The notes under the pieces were generated by a model. The model had not been told where the DNA came from. It saw only the letters and a program-made list of their open reading frames with translations, and ran no database searches. Positions 16,093-24,298 of a stretch of 54,960 bases of DNA are shown here, piece after piece. A program made the translations under genes and the position numbers. Source of the stretch: a virus; the IMG/VR virus record IMGVR_UViG_3300046028_005371, positions 1 through 54,960 of that record. The stretch is one strand, 5' to 3'. Position 1 is the first letter of the stretch, and the number at the start of each line of letters is the position of its first letter.

Positions 16093-16842
16093 TTACATTG
16101 AATTCATTAGATCATTAACTATTTTTGATCTAGTCTTGGGAGTTTTTTCCCCTAATATAGCTAATCCGTATATATCGTTCTCATACGTAATCAACATTAC
16201 TAAACATCTACCTGCGGCATTTGTAAACCCTGTCTTACTGATCAGTATATTATTATATTTTACTATATCTGGATTGGTATTTTTAATAGGTAATACTATC
16301 TGTTTCTTTTTATTTTCGTAGTGAAGTTTTTCATTAGGACTCGATGACAACGAAATTATTAATGGCTGATTTCTTAAACTCCAAACAAAGTTTACTAGAT
16401 CTTCTGCGGTACTAACATTACCAGATCCTAATCCACTTGCATCTTCAATTTTGGTATTTTGTAATCCTATAACACCTGCCATATCGTTAACATCTCTAAT
16501 AAACTTCTGGTATCCACCTGGATACGTATGTGCCAATGTATCTGCTGATCTGTTATCACTTGCAATTAACATTGCCTTCATTAATTCAATTCTAGTAACC
16601 ATTGATCCGACAGGAAATTTTCCTGTACTTTTACCCTGAACTCTAACCTTTTCATTTAGGTCTAGATTTTCATTGAGAATCAACGATGCTGTAAATAACT
16701 TTGTAATGCTAGCAATAGAAACAACTTCGGTGTGTTGATTTCTAACAATAGACGTAGCATTGGTAAAATTATACAATTCTATACTACCAGCCTGACTAGA
16801 CAATACGGTATATAGTAGTAATCCTATTAAAAGTTTTTTCAT
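16093..16842 (-). CDS. Peptidase S11 D-alanyl-D-alanine carboxypeptidase (PBP5/7-like)
   Basis: 249 residues. Signal peptide (MKKLLIGLLLYTVLSSQAGS), then the three active-site motifs of low-molecular-mass penicillin-binding proteins in order: SITK (45-48), SDN (95-97) and KTG (203-205). There is no C-terminal beta-sandwich or amphipathic anchor, so it resembles the short PBP7/PbpG form. It would trim peptidoglycan cross-links in the periplasm, as a modifier or a lysis helper. ATG at 16842 overlaps the upstream stop by 4 nt. Not one of the common endolysin types. Confidence 0.88.
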   Translation of the reverse strand: MKKLLIGLLLYTVLSSQAGSIELYNFTNATSIVRNQHTEVVSIASITKLFTASLILNENLDLNEKVRVQGKSTGKFPVGSMVTRIELMKAMLIASDNRSADTLAHTYPGGYQKFIRDVNDMAGVIGLQNTKIEDASGLGSGNVSTAEDLVNFVWSLRNQPLIISLSSSPNEKLHYENKKKQIVLPIKNTNPDIVKYNNILISKTGFTNAAGRCLVMLITYENDIYGLAILGEKTPKTRSKIVNDLMNSM

Positions 16843-17072
16843 CCACGACCACTTGTTGTTTTGTTAATAGATGGTCCTGCACTGGTAAAATCAATGCCAG
16901 CCATCTTTCCTTCGTATAATTTACCATTCCAAGTCATTGGAAGTTTAACACTTTTATTTAACACCACAGTGAGATTTTTTCTTTCTTTAAATTCAAATAC
17001 TACAGCTTCTACTGTTTTGCTTGAGTTTGCTTGTTTAACGGTACAGGTTTCACCGTATCTTATTATTTCCAT
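16839..17072 (-). CDS. Hypothetical phage protein
   Basis: 77 residues, beta-rich, with a short repeat of basic and hydrophobic residues (VVFEFKERKNLTVVLNKSVK). Overlaps the upstream gene by 23 bp and the carboxypeptidase gene by 4 nt. No function recognised. Confidence 0.6.
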   Translation of the reverse strand: MEIIRYGETCTVKQANSSKTVEAVVFEFKERKNLTVVLNKSVKLPMTWNGKLYEGKMAGIDFTSAGPSINKTTSGRG

Positions 17073-17358
17073 CTTTGCCCCATCTTAGATAAAATTCACT
17101 TAGTTTTTTTGCTTCGAGTTCTGCTACTATAATATACTGGTGCCCATAAGTTTGGGCATCTACTTGCCTGTGCCACACAGGTTTATCAACAGCATGGTCC
17201 ATGACAAACTTACCTTGCTCACTCTCTTGCCAGTTCCACAGAGGTTCCGCGGCATACAAATCTGGATCTTCAACGTCGCCCATTGTAAATTGATGAACTA
17301 CTACCTTGTGAATTTCTTTCACAATATCGTTTTCAACTTTATATCTTAATGCTGCCAT
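17050..17358 (-). CDS. Hypothetical phage protein
   Basis: 102 residues with EPLWNWQESEQGKFVMDHAV and TYGHQYIIVAELEAKKLSEF, a pattern I recall in several myoviruses. No catalytic motif. Overlaps the upstream gene by 13 bp. Confidence 0.65.
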   Translation of the reverse strand: MAALRYKVENDIVKEIHKVVVHQFTMGDVEDPDLYAAEPLWNWQESEQGKFVMDHAVDKPVWHRQVDAQTYGHQYIIVAELEAKKLSEFYLRWGKDGNNKIR

Positions 17359-17681
17359 ATTAAATGAAATAAGGTTATAAACTTTTCAGCATCACGTTTG
17401 TATTTAAATTGCCACATGTCCCATGCAGTCCTATTGCAGTCTTTCCATTTTGATAGTTCTTTATCAGTCCACTCAACAATATCATCTAACATGATAGATC
17501 CTGAATTAATAGTATAGGATCCTCCTGAATCATGATGCCATTCTTCTTCAAGAGTTAATCTCCATTGATTTTTTACTTTTGTAAGAACTGGTTTAATACT
17601 AGGACCTTTTTCCATTGAATATTTTAAATCGCTGTATTCTGGATACGCTTGTCCTAGCATGTGGACCCATGCAGAACTCAT
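17346..17681 (-). CDS. Hypothetical phage protein
   Basis: 111 residues; N-terminal MSSAWVHMLGQAYPEYSDLK, C-terminal FKYKRDAEKFITLFHLIWQH. 1-nt overlap with the upstream stop. No motif recognised. Confidence 0.6.
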   Translation of the reverse strand: MSSAWVHMLGQAYPEYSDLKYSMEKGPSIKPVLTKVKNQWRLTLEEEWHHDSGGSYTINSGSIMLDDIVEWTDKELSKWKDCNRTAWDMWQFKYKRDAEKFITLFHLIWQH

Positions 17682-18175
17682 TATACTTTTTTCTTCTTAA
17701 AGTATCTGCGTTTAGGTTTATCGTCTTTGAGATTTAGCGGACTATGGCTAACATCTTGTTTAGACTTTTCTAAGGCTGCATGGATAGCATCTGGACTAAT
17801 GTTATCATCTTCTTTGTAAAAGTCATCTAATGTACTGCCCATACCATCATGTCCGTCACCGTCATAATCTTCACCAGCATCCGAAACAAATGCCATTCCA
17901 GTCCTGGCCAACATTCGATGTGCGGCATCTGGATTAGTAAAAGCATCACGCAACGATCCAACGTGGCCGTCTTTAGTTTGACTGATAGTTTGCCATGTTC
18001 GAATCTCAAGCAACGGTTCTATCTCTGTAGGAATGGATACAACATAGTGCATATCATTATATCCCTCAATATTAAATGATTTAACTACAGTACCTTGTGT
18101 GGATTTATCATTAGCTCGACGAACACCGTAAATCCAAACAACATCACCTACATTATATTTCTTTTTAACTGTCAT
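17681..18175 (-). CDS. Hypothetical protein with N-terminal KOW-like segment
   Basis: 164 residues. KYNVGDVVWIYGVRRA near the N terminus looks like a small barrel of the KOW/SH3 type; the C-terminal half is acidic and then ends in KPKRRYFKKKKV, a nucleic-acid-binding-like basic tail. Function unknown. Confidence 0.6.
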   Translation of the reverse strand: MTVKKKYNVGDVVWIYGVRRANDKSTQGTVVKSFNIEGYNDMHYVVSIPTEIEPLLEIRTWQTISQTKDGHVGSLRDAFTNPDAAHRMLARTGMAFVSDAGEDYDGDGHDGMGSTLDDFYKEDDNISPDAIHAALEKSKQDVSHSPLNLKDDKPKRRYFKKKKV

Positions 18176-18178
18176 ATT

Positions 18179-18349
18179 TTAACCCGCAGGTTGTGTTACT
18201 GCTTCTTTAGCTTCAAGAAGATCTTTGACAAACTTAATTGCTTTTCTGTCAGAATCGTAAACGAATTCTTGATCTTCATCTTCGTCGGTACGTAATGTTA
18301 CGATAACACCGTTACGTACCTTTCGAATTTCTATGCTTTCAAACAACAT
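18179..18349 (-). CDS. Small hypothetical protein
   Basis: 56 residues (MLFESIEIRKVRNGVIVTLR..., ending LLEAKEAVTQPAG). It fills the gap between two minus-strand genes, with the stop 4 nt before the next ATG. The coding sequence contains a 9-bp inverted repeat (18287-18295 with 18312-18320, GGTACGTAA/TTACGTACC). No recognised family. Confidence 0.6.
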   Translation of the reverse strand: MLFESIEIRKVRNGVIVTLRTDEDEDQEFVYDSDRKAIKFVKDLLEAKEAVTQPAG

Positions 18350-18361
18350 GGGGTTCCTTTC

Positions 18362-19153
18362 TTATTGTGGAACTGATAAATTATAGTTAAAGTGGAAAAT
18401 ACCAATGTGTGCTGTTTCCCTACTTAGTTCCTGATCACACCATATTTGATATCCGGCCTTTTGGGCTTGCTGACAGAAGAAGATATCTTCGCCAATCTCA
18501 AGATTTAATGATGGAATAAATTCTTGCAGATAGTGAGGTTGAGGAATCCGTTCATAGACTTCTCTCTTACATAGTACCATACCGTGCGGTAGTACGTCGA
18601 TTAATTCCATAGGCGGACTTTGATCCGTAGTTTGGAATTCTGTGAATTTACCAGCACTGCCGCTCATGCCGGTAAAGTTAGGGTTGGGAAAACGTCTTCG
18701 ACGATAGTTAGCACCTACAATCTCTTTGCCTCGTGCTAACAATCGCATAGGTGCATCAATTGGAAATTTCATATCACTGTCAACCCACCAAATGTAATCA
18801 AAGTCTGACTTCAAAAAGATGTCAACTAGGTTACGACGAGCAATAGTAATAACACTACCAATATTAAAAGCACAGTTGATCTTAATACCATTAGCAACCA
18901 TATTGGCTGCGGCCATGGCCAAGTGTTGTGCAAATTCAGCATTAACCATTTCCATTGCTGGAACAGCGATCATAACACTTGGTGGTTTTCCATTCTGTGC
19001 CGGTGCCTGTGGAGTAGGCCGAAAGTTAGTTGGCATAGTCTGTCCAGACGCACCTGGACGATTAAATGCCGTCTGCATAGCCGCAGTTGCAGCCGTAGGT
19101 GTTGCAGGGGGAGTAGTCGCCCGACTTGGAATGTTTAGTTTACCTTTTTTCAT
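18362..19153 (-). CDS. Family 2-like glycosyltransferase (GT-A fold)
   Basis: 263 residues. After a Thr/Ala/Pro-rich leader (1-55), SVMIAVPAMEMVNAEFAQ begins a GT-A domain; YIWWVDSDMKFP (about 120-131) holds the DxD metal/nucleotide-sugar motif, and GEDIFFCQQAQKAGYQIWCD (about 225-244) is the usual acceptor-side acidic region. Likely transfers a sugar from a nucleotide sugar to a phage or cell-surface acceptor, consistent with nearby GalE and UDP-sugar dehydrogenase genes. A TATAAT box at 19171-19176 and an AAAGGAAA site precede it. Confidence 0.8.
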   Translation of the reverse strand: MKKGKLNIPSRATTPPATPTAATAAMQTAFNRPGASGQTMPTNFRPTPQAPAQNGKPPSVMIAVPAMEMVNAEFAQHLAMAAANMVANGIKINCAFNIGSVITIARRNLVDIFLKSDFDYIWWVDSDMKFPIDAPMRLLARGKEIVGANYRRRRFPNPNFTGMSGSAGKFTEFQTTDQSPPMELIDVLPHGMVLCKREVYERIPQPHYLQEFIPSLNLEIGEDIFFCQQAQKAGYQIWCDQELSRETAHIGIFHFNYNLSVPQ

Positions 19154-19170
19154 TTGTTTCCTTTAAAATT

Positions 19171-19199
19171 ATTATACTTGGTAATTGTTGAAAGAGCAA
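19171..19199 (-). promoter_or_regulatory. Probable sigma70 promoter
   Basis: Minus strand: perfect TATAAT (19171-19176) with a weak TTGCTC -35 (19194-19199) at 17 bp. Reads into the glycosyltransferase gene. Confidence 0.5.
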
Positions 19200-19214
19200 G
19201 AACTGATTTTGCCA

Positions 19215-19952
19215 TTATCTAGGTGCAAATTCTTGTTGCAGTTTAATATTGTCAAAAAACTCTTTTTTGGTATTGCCATCGTCTTTAAACGCACCTTTTA
19301 ATACCGTAGTTTGAGTTAATGAGCTATGTGCCATAATGCCACGATTTTCACAGCATCCGTGTACTGCTTGGATGTATACGCCTAGGTCTTTGGCTCCCGT
19401 AGCCTTTTCGATTTCCCTAGCAATGTCATTACAAAGTTCCTCTTGGAGAGTACCTCTTCTTGCACACCACTGGGCGATGCGTGTGTACTTACTGAGTCCG
19501 ATAAGTTTCTCGGCAGCAATAATGCCAATATAAGCAACACCACTAACGGGTTGGTGATGATGACTACACATACTGCGAAGCTCACTACGTACAACAAGCA
19601 TACCTTCATAACGGTCCGCTGAATCATTTGGAAATGCTGTTGCGTCTGGTGCTGGTTCATATCTTCCTGCCATTATTTCATTGAAGTACATTTTAGCAAG
19701 GCGTCTTGCTGTACCTTTGCTATTAGGATCATTTTCTCTATCTATTAATAGAGTATCTAGCACACCTTCGAATGCCACTGTTGCTTCGTCGATCAGTCTA
19801 GGAATATCTTCCTCACTAACATAGTCGCTGATATTATCTCCAGCCCAAAATCTTTTGCCATTGCGTCTCATTACTGCACCCAAATAGCCATGCATTGAGC
19901 CTTCTTCATAGCCCTTGTCGTCTATGTTGTTTAATGTCACTGGTTCACTCAT
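19215..19952 (-). CDS. folE: GTP cyclohydrolase I
   Basis: 245 residues from the ATG at 19952, which has GGAG 9 nt upstream. Zinc and catalytic motifs are clear: RSMCSHHHQPVSG and HGCCENRGI, with EKLIGLSKYTRIAQWCARR between them. The enzyme makes dihydroneopterin triphosphate from GTP, feeding folate or, with QueD, 7-deazaguanine synthesis. An upstream in-frame ATG at 19991 lies exactly 6 nt after a TACAAT -10 box and would give a leaderless version 13 residues longer; both starts are possible. Confidence 0.92.
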   Translation of the reverse strand: MSEPVTLNNIDDKGYEEGSMHGYLGAVMRRNGKRFWAGDNISDYVSEEDIPRLIDEATVAFEGVLDTLLIDRENDPNSKGTARRLAKMYFNEIMAGRYEPAPDATAFPNDSADRYEGMLVVRSELRSMCSHHHQPVSGVAYIGIIAAEKLIGLSKYTRIAQWCARRGTLQEELCNDIAREIEKATGAKDLGVYIQAVHGCCENRGIMAHSSLTQTTVLKGAFKDDGNTKKEFFDNIKLQQEFAPR

Positions 19953-19997
19953 TTTAATTTTCTCCGATGTTAAGGCAGAGGATTGCCACATATTTCT

Positions 19998-20026
19998 ATT
20001 GTACTTTATTTAGATTAAATTGTCAA
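19998..20026 (-). promoter_or_regulatory. Sigma70 promoter
   Basis: Minus strand: TTGACA (20021-20026), 17-bp spacer, TACAAT (19998-20003). An ATG sits 6 nt after the -10 box; the SD-supported ATG is 39 nt further down. Confidence 0.75.
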
Positions 20027-20031
20027 CACCA

Positions 20032-21003
20032 TTAATATTTTGTATACCACTGATATGCGCTATCAATGATTGTTCCAATATCGCTGTGTTCTGGTTCCCA
20101 ATCTAAATCTCTTTTAGCTTTTGATGAATCTGCAATTAATATTGCAGGATCACCTGGACGCTTGTTTCCATAATTCAAAAATTTAAATCCATATTTTTCA
20201 CCAACGTAGTCTGCAATTTGTTTATTGCTTATACCCTGTGCAGTTCCTAGATTGAATACATAAAATCCTGGATTGTATTCTAGATAGTTAATAACTTTAA
20301 TGTGCGCCTGTGCTAGATCTAAAACATGGATATAATCTCTAACGCAGGTACCATCTGGAGTATTGTAGTCATCTCCAAACACATTAAAAGCCCTGCCTTT
20401 AATACTAGCTTCTAATGCTCGAGCGATGATATGTGTGCCACCTACTTCTGCACCTAAATCATATTCACCTGGCCAAGCACCTGCCGCATTAAAGTATCTA
20501 AAACAGATGCTATTAATATCGTAGGCGTTGCTGTAATCTCTCAGCATTGTTTCGACTATTAACTTGGTACGACCGTAAGGGCTGATTGGATTGAGAGGAT
20601 GACTTTCAGGAATAGGTAATTCTTGCGGCTCACCGTAGACACTGGCACTGCTACTAAAAAGAATAGTAGGCTTCTTTTTAAAATTTTTAATGTGATTCAA
20701 CAGTTTAATTGTTGAGCTAACATTGTTTTCATAATATTCAGCAGGATCATAGACACTAGGTTCTACTAAACTTGTTCCTGCACAATGTACAATGATATCA
20801 GGAGATAGGTCACTTATTGCACAAAGCCCAACATCACTGGCAAAGTTATTGCAAGTAAATCCGTCTAGTCCCTTCATGGTATGATAGCGATAGACGCGAT
20901 CTATTAAATGGACTTTATTATTGCCATCAGCATACTTAAATGCTCGTGCAATATGACTACCAATGTAGCCACATCCACCTGTAACAATTATAGTTTTACT
21001 CAT
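20032..21003 (-). CDS. galE: UDP-glucose 4-epimerase (GalE)
   Basis: 323 residues, extended short-chain dehydrogenase fold. NAD-binding TGGCGYIGSH (8-17), catalytic SSSASVYGEP and YGRTK (YxxxK), and C-terminal NLGTAQGISNKQI and RPGDPA typical of GalE. Interconverts UDP-glucose and UDP-galactose. It overlaps the UDP-sugar dehydrogenase gene by 4 nt, so the two are translated together and likely feed one nucleotide-sugar pathway. Confidence 0.92.
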   Translation of the reverse strand: MSKTIIVTGGCGYIGSHIARAFKYADGNNKVHLIDRVYRYHTMKGLDGFTCNNFASDVGLCAISDLSPDIIVHCAGTSLVEPSVYDPAEYYENNVSSTIKLLNHIKNFKKKPTILFSSSASVYGEPQELPIPESHPLNPISPYGRTKLIVETMLRDYSNAYDINSICFRYFNAAGAWPGEYDLGAEVGGTHIIARALEASIKGRAFNVFGDDYNTPDGTCVRDYIHVLDLAQAHIKVINYLEYNPGFYVFNLGTAQGISNKQIADYVGEKYGFKFLNYGNKRPGDPAILIADSSKAKRDLDWEPEHSDIGTIIDSAYQWYTKY

Positions 21004-21803
21004 GATAATCGAAGTAACAAATTCTTCTTTAGTGCCGCTTCAAGAACCTGCATAGTAACACCTAGATCTTTTGATAATGATAACAGTGCTTCAGTGTCCT
21101 TGGGCAAACAATGCCCGCCAAATCCAAATGTACCATCTGAACCCGGAACCCTCATATGGCTACTTCCGATACGTTTGTCTAAACTAACCATTGTAGCAAT
21201 GGCATTATAATCTAATCCGGCAGCTACTGCTACTCCACGGAGCTCATTCATGAATACAACTTTAGTGGCTAGAAAACTGTTTATAGCATATTTGGTTAAT
21301 GCGGCTTCACCAATATCACAATGTACAACAGTTTTTAAATTTTGTTGACTAATCTTAGTAAACCGTTCAGCTTCATTCATGTAGGCTTTGATACTGCCTC
21401 CTATGATAGCAAACTCGCCGTTGCGATAATCTCGCATAGCATCTGCGGCTGTAAGGAATTCGGGTACATGAACTAGGTTCGGATGCCGCTCATTTAACTT
21501 TTGGTATACGCTTGGAGGAGCCGTGCATTTGCTAATAATAACTCCGGTATACTTAATTTTATGTAACCTGGCTAGTACATCTTCTAGAATAGATGTATCA
21601 CAATTTCCATTGTTACTTCGTGGAGTAGGAACACAGACAAATACAGCCTCTGCTCCTGCAAGATCATTGTAGGTAGAGTTGTGACCTTTATCGGGATCTA
21701 TAATTATTAAATCTATAAATCTATCGGATAAAGAATTAAGTATTGCAGACCCTACAAACCCTAATCCAACAATTCCAATTCTAACCTCAAGAAATGAGTT
21801 CAC
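21000..21803 (-). CDS. UDP-glucose/GDP-mannose dehydrogenase family protein, short form
   Basis: 267 residues against about 400-450 for typical members. The N-terminal Rossmann domain (VRIGIVGLGFVGSA), FVCVPTP, KCTAPP and the active-site GGHCLPKDTEAL (Cys nucleophile) are present. The C-terminal UDP-binding domain is missing, as the frame stops shortly after the active site. It may be a reduced dehydrogenase acting on another activated sugar, or need a partner. It is co-transcribed with galE, and its start overlaps the upstream gene by 17 bp. Confidence 0.82.
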   Translation of the reverse strand: MNSFLEVRIGIVGLGFVGSAILNSLSDRFIDLIIIDPDKGHNSTYNDLAGAEAVFVCVPTPRSNNGNCDTSILEDVLARLHKIKYTGVIISKCTAPPSVYQKLNERHPNLVHVPEFLTAADAMRDYRNGEFAIIGGSIKAYMNEAERFTKISQQNLKTVVHCDIGEAALTKYAINSFLATKVVFMNELRGVAVAAGLDYNAIATMVSLDKRIGSSHMRVPGSDGTFGFGGHCLPKDTEALLSLSKDLGVTMQVLEAALKKNLLLRLS

Positions 21804-22389
21804 GCTCTACAATCTCTTTAACAACTTCGGTGTCCATCCAGCTTATTTCTGATCCTTCACCCCAACTGGGTTTCATTGTTTGTTGAAAGTGATTTGCTTT
21901 TGCAACAGCCTCTTCAAGAGAATTTGCTTCGACGTCGAATGTGTATCTGACATCAAGTTTTACTGTATATTGTTTCATAGTGGCCTCATTGGTTTGGTTG
22001 GTAGAGAAATATTCTTTAAAGTCTATAACAGGAAGATTAATATAATCAAGATTTACAATGTCTTCTATGTACTCGAGCATAAGTTCTTCAGTGAGTACAT
22101 TGGTATATGTAACATCGTCCCAGGCAATGTTCCATTCATCTCCTGATTCTTCACAATAGGATTTTTTATAATCTGGATGAATCCATTGAAATGCCATTGG
22201 GTGATTAGGAACTTCTGTACCTAGATACACTACTTCATTGGTATCATTCTTATAGATACAATGGCCACATGGATTATCATTTTGATCTTTAAATGTAATA
22301 TGTGACGAATCACTAAAAGTTTTAAAACCCCAGTCGTCTCCTGTGGTAAATTTGTGATCAATTACTTCAAGTACTGATTTAAGATTCAT
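21787..22389 (-). CDS. Hypothetical protein, paralogue of the gene at 7.3-7.9 kb
   Basis: 200 residues. VLEVIDHKFTTGDDWGFKTF and WNIAWDDVTYTNVLTEE mirror VDYRITEGSDYGWQCY and LNEAWDDVDYVDLEVDD of the protein encoded at 7323-7895. From about residue 138 a second unit (MKQYTVKLDVRYTFDVEANS) looks like a separate small domain that may once have been its own gene. Function unknown. Start overlaps the upstream gene by 4 nt. Confidence 0.65.
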   Translation of the reverse strand: MNLKSVLEVIDHKFTTGDDWGFKTFSDSSHITFKDQNDNPCGHCIYKNDTNEVVYLGTEVPNHPMAFQWIHPDYKKSYCEESGDEWNIAWDDVTYTNVLTEELMLEYIEDIVNLDYINLPVIDFKEYFSTNQTNEATMKQYTVKLDVRYTFDVEANSLEEAVAKANHFQQTMKPSWGEGSEISWMDTEVVKEIVERELIS

Positions 22390-22613
22390 TTAGTTAGTCC
22401 TGCAAAAATAAGTTCACGCTCTGTAACACGAGCCACGGGTTGTAACCATCCATTTTTTATAGCTTCCATAATCATTAATTTATATTGTCTCGGACAATCA
22501 TTGCTAATTTCAAATCCTGCTCGAGGAGCGATTGTTATTCCGTCTTGAATTGTAAAATTAGGATCTTCCTGCCTAATAGTATGTATTTGACTGCGGTGAA
22601 TAGTGTAGCTCAT
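22386..22613 (-). CDS. Hypothetical phage protein, predicted leaderless mRNA
   Basis: 75 residues (MSYTIHRSQIHTIRQEDPNF...). The ATG is exactly 6 nt after a TATACT -10 box with a perfect TTGACA -35 at 17 bp, and no Shine-Dalgarno sequence is present. No family recognised. Confidence 0.7.
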   Translation of the reverse strand: MSYTIHRSQIHTIRQEDPNFTIQDGITIAPRAGFEISNDCPRQYKLMIMEAIKNGWLQPVARVTERELIFAGLTK

Positions 22614-22619
22614 TCTACT

Positions 22620-22648
22620 AGTATAGCAGAATGTTAGGCAGTTGTCAA
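22620..22648 (-). promoter_or_regulatory. Sigma70 promoter, leaderless arrangement
   Basis: Minus strand: TTGACA (22643-22648), 17-bp spacer, TATACT (22620-22625), 6 nt to the ATG at 22613. Confidence 0.8.
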
Positions 22649-23383
22649 CTACCAGTTAATCCAATCTTTGTTTCTATATGGCTTGCCGACTTCAGCGGCC
22701 GGAAGATATCGGACAACTTTCTTTTTGACACGCTGTATTATTGGATGATTGTGATCATGTTCAAATGCTTTAAGATACATACGCCAAGAGTTAGGGCGTC
22801 TTTTCTTGCTCTTTTGATTTTCGTTGAGATAGTTAACAACCTGGACGTTATTCTTACCAAACTTATTCATAAGTTCGCAGGCAATATTAAATCCGTAGGC
22901 ATCTATTTCATCTGAGCAACCTAAATACTCTTGCTCTTCCCTAAGCTCACTCTTTTCAGCATTACTGGCATAATCTGGAAGTTGTTTAAAGTTTCTTCTT
23001 CTAAACTGGCGCATGTGGATAATTTCATGTAGCAGGGTGTCTGCTATAGTTGTACACATACTAGCAAATCTTTTAGAGGTTAAATTTATTATTTTTTCAT
23101 CAGCACGGTATTGGAATAACACTTCGATGCACTTTTTATAATCTGCATCGTAGGCACTATGATAGCAACCACCAACATATACAAATCCCTGATCTACTTT
23201 TGGACTAAATTCTTTACGTACCCTAACAGGTAAGTGTTTTTTTAGTAATGTAGTTATTTTTTTATGGAATTGCTCTACAGTAAGCGATTGCTTTACTATT
23301 TCGGGCGCCAGGGTACTTATCAGCATGATTATGCTGTTTCGATTTAACACAGACCAGTCAAAGTTTTCTGTTGAAGTAGCCAT
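22649..23383 (-). CDS. Zincin-type metallopeptidase-like protein
   Basis: 244 residues. LLHEIIHMRQ (about 118-127) gives the HExxH zinc and catalytic motif, and CSDEIDAYGFNIA (about 156-168) supplies a downstream acidic residue as the likely third ligand, as in SprT-like and other gluzincin-like small proteins. A second, smaller protein with HEMVHVRQ is encoded at 38112-38510. Substrate unknown. A weak TATAAT box lies upstream at 23427-23432 in the divergent gap. Confidence 0.65.
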   Translation of the reverse strand: MATSTENFDWSVLNRNSIIMLISTLAPEIVKQSLTVEQFHKKITTLLKKHLPVRVRKEFSPKVDQGFVYVGGCYHSAYDADYKKCIEVLFQYRADEKIINLTSKRFASMCTTIADTLLHEIIHMRQFRRRNFKQLPDYASNAEKSELREEQEYLGCSDEIDAYGFNIACELMNKFGKNNVQVVNYLNENQKSKKRRPNSWRMYLKAFEHDHNHPIIQRVKKKVVRYLPAAEVGKPYRNKDWINW

Positions 23384-23524
23384 TTTCCATCCAGAGTATA
23401 CTAGTAATTATCACTTGTACGCCTTTATTATATAGTAATTTAATTTTTAAATAAACAATTAATTTTGTCAAAGATGGCTTTACAAATCTGTTATGTAAAA
23501 TTATTTATGTCTGCATTTAACTCT

Positions 23525-23532
23525 TATAAATA
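23525..23532 (+). promoter_or_regulatory. T4-type late promoter box TATAAATA
   Basis: Exact TATAAATA, only 4 nt before the ATG at 23537 of the first gene of the plus-strand enzyme cassette. The predicted transcription start falls on or next to the start codon. Confidence 0.7.
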
Positions 23533-23536
23533 TAGG

Positions 23537-24073
23537 ATGGTATTGCATTCGATAAACGATCTATCAAATCAACATGTAGTTGAGATGTTAAAAAATAATT
23601 TAAGTTTAATTAAAGATCCTACAATAATTAGCAATTATCATCCAGATTATACCAGCACCCCGGGCAATCTTTTTTATATTTTGAATGAAGGTAGGTATCA
23701 AATTGGTAACTATTTTGTAATAGAGGAAGCTGGGGAATATATTGCAAGTGCAGGTTGGAATGAATATGAACTCGATAACGATATAGCGTTGATGTTGACA
23801 CGTATGTATACTGCACCTAAATTTAGGATGAATTACCATGTTGGTAATAACATTTTGCCAATTGCGTTAGGAGAAGTTACAAATTATGAAAAAATATGGA
23901 TAACATGCAATGAGCATAATAGAGCAATCTATGATTGGTTTTCTAGGGTAGAGCATGGTAGACGAGGGGGGTTATTTAATGATTGGCCCGAATTGTATAG
24001 AAGATTTAAACCTATAGGTAAGAAAAATGTCTACTATACTGAACAATATGTAGCAGAGTATAAGAGGACATAA
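23537..24073 (+). CDS. GNAT-like acetyltransferase, predicted leaderless mRNA
   Basis: 178 residues from the ATG at 23537. A frame to 23465 exists, but the late box at 23525 lies inside it. FVIEEAGEYIASAGWNEYE, LMLTRMYTAPKFR and YEKIWITCNEHNRAIYDWF follow the strand order of GNAT N-acetyltransferases, with the last segment as the C-terminal helix and strand. The acetyl-CoA loop is not canonical, so the acyl donor could differ, for example the acyl carrier protein encoded 1 nt downstream. First gene of the 23.5-31.9 kb cassette. Confidence 0.6.
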   Translation: MVLHSINDLSNQHVVEMLKNNLSLIKDPTIISNYHPDYTSTPGNLFYILNEGRYQIGNYFVIEEAGEYIASAGWNEYELDNDIALMLTRMYTAPKFRMNYHVGNNILPIALGEVTNYEKIWITCNEHNRAIYDWFSRVEHGRRGGLFNDWPELYRRFKPIGKKNVYYTEQYVAEYKRT

Positions 24074-24298
24074 ATGAACAGAACAGAAAAATTAAATTTT
24101 TTAATTAATAAAATTAAAAAAATGCATCCAACAACTACAGAAATTGATGAAGATACAGTACTAAGAGAGATAGGACTGGATAGCTTAGATATTGTAGAAT
24201 TACAATTGTATTATGAAGAAGAAACTAATGAGGAAATTCCTGACCCTGAATTTCCTATTGTCACTGTAAAAGATCTTATTAATGTAATATGTCAATAA
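24074..24298 (+). CDS. Acyl/peptidyl carrier protein
   Basis: 74 residues, acidic four-helix type. The phosphopantetheine motif LDSLDIVE is present with Ser37 as the attachment site. The ATG follows the GNAT stop immediately. It would carry an acyl or aminoacyl thioester for neighbouring enzymes (PP-loop ATPase, desaturase, GNATs), after activation by a host phosphopantetheinyl transferase; no such gene is visible here. A carrier protein in a phage is unusual. Confidence 0.87.
   Translation: MNRTEKLNFLINKIKKMHPTTTEIDEDTVLREIGLDSLDIVELQLYYEEETNEEIPDPEFPIVTVKDLINVICQ

Noticed and set aside
23465-23536. N-terminal extension of the GNAT-like gene
   Set aside because: The extension contains the TATAAATA box and no ribosome site; the ATG at 23537 fits the promoter geometry.
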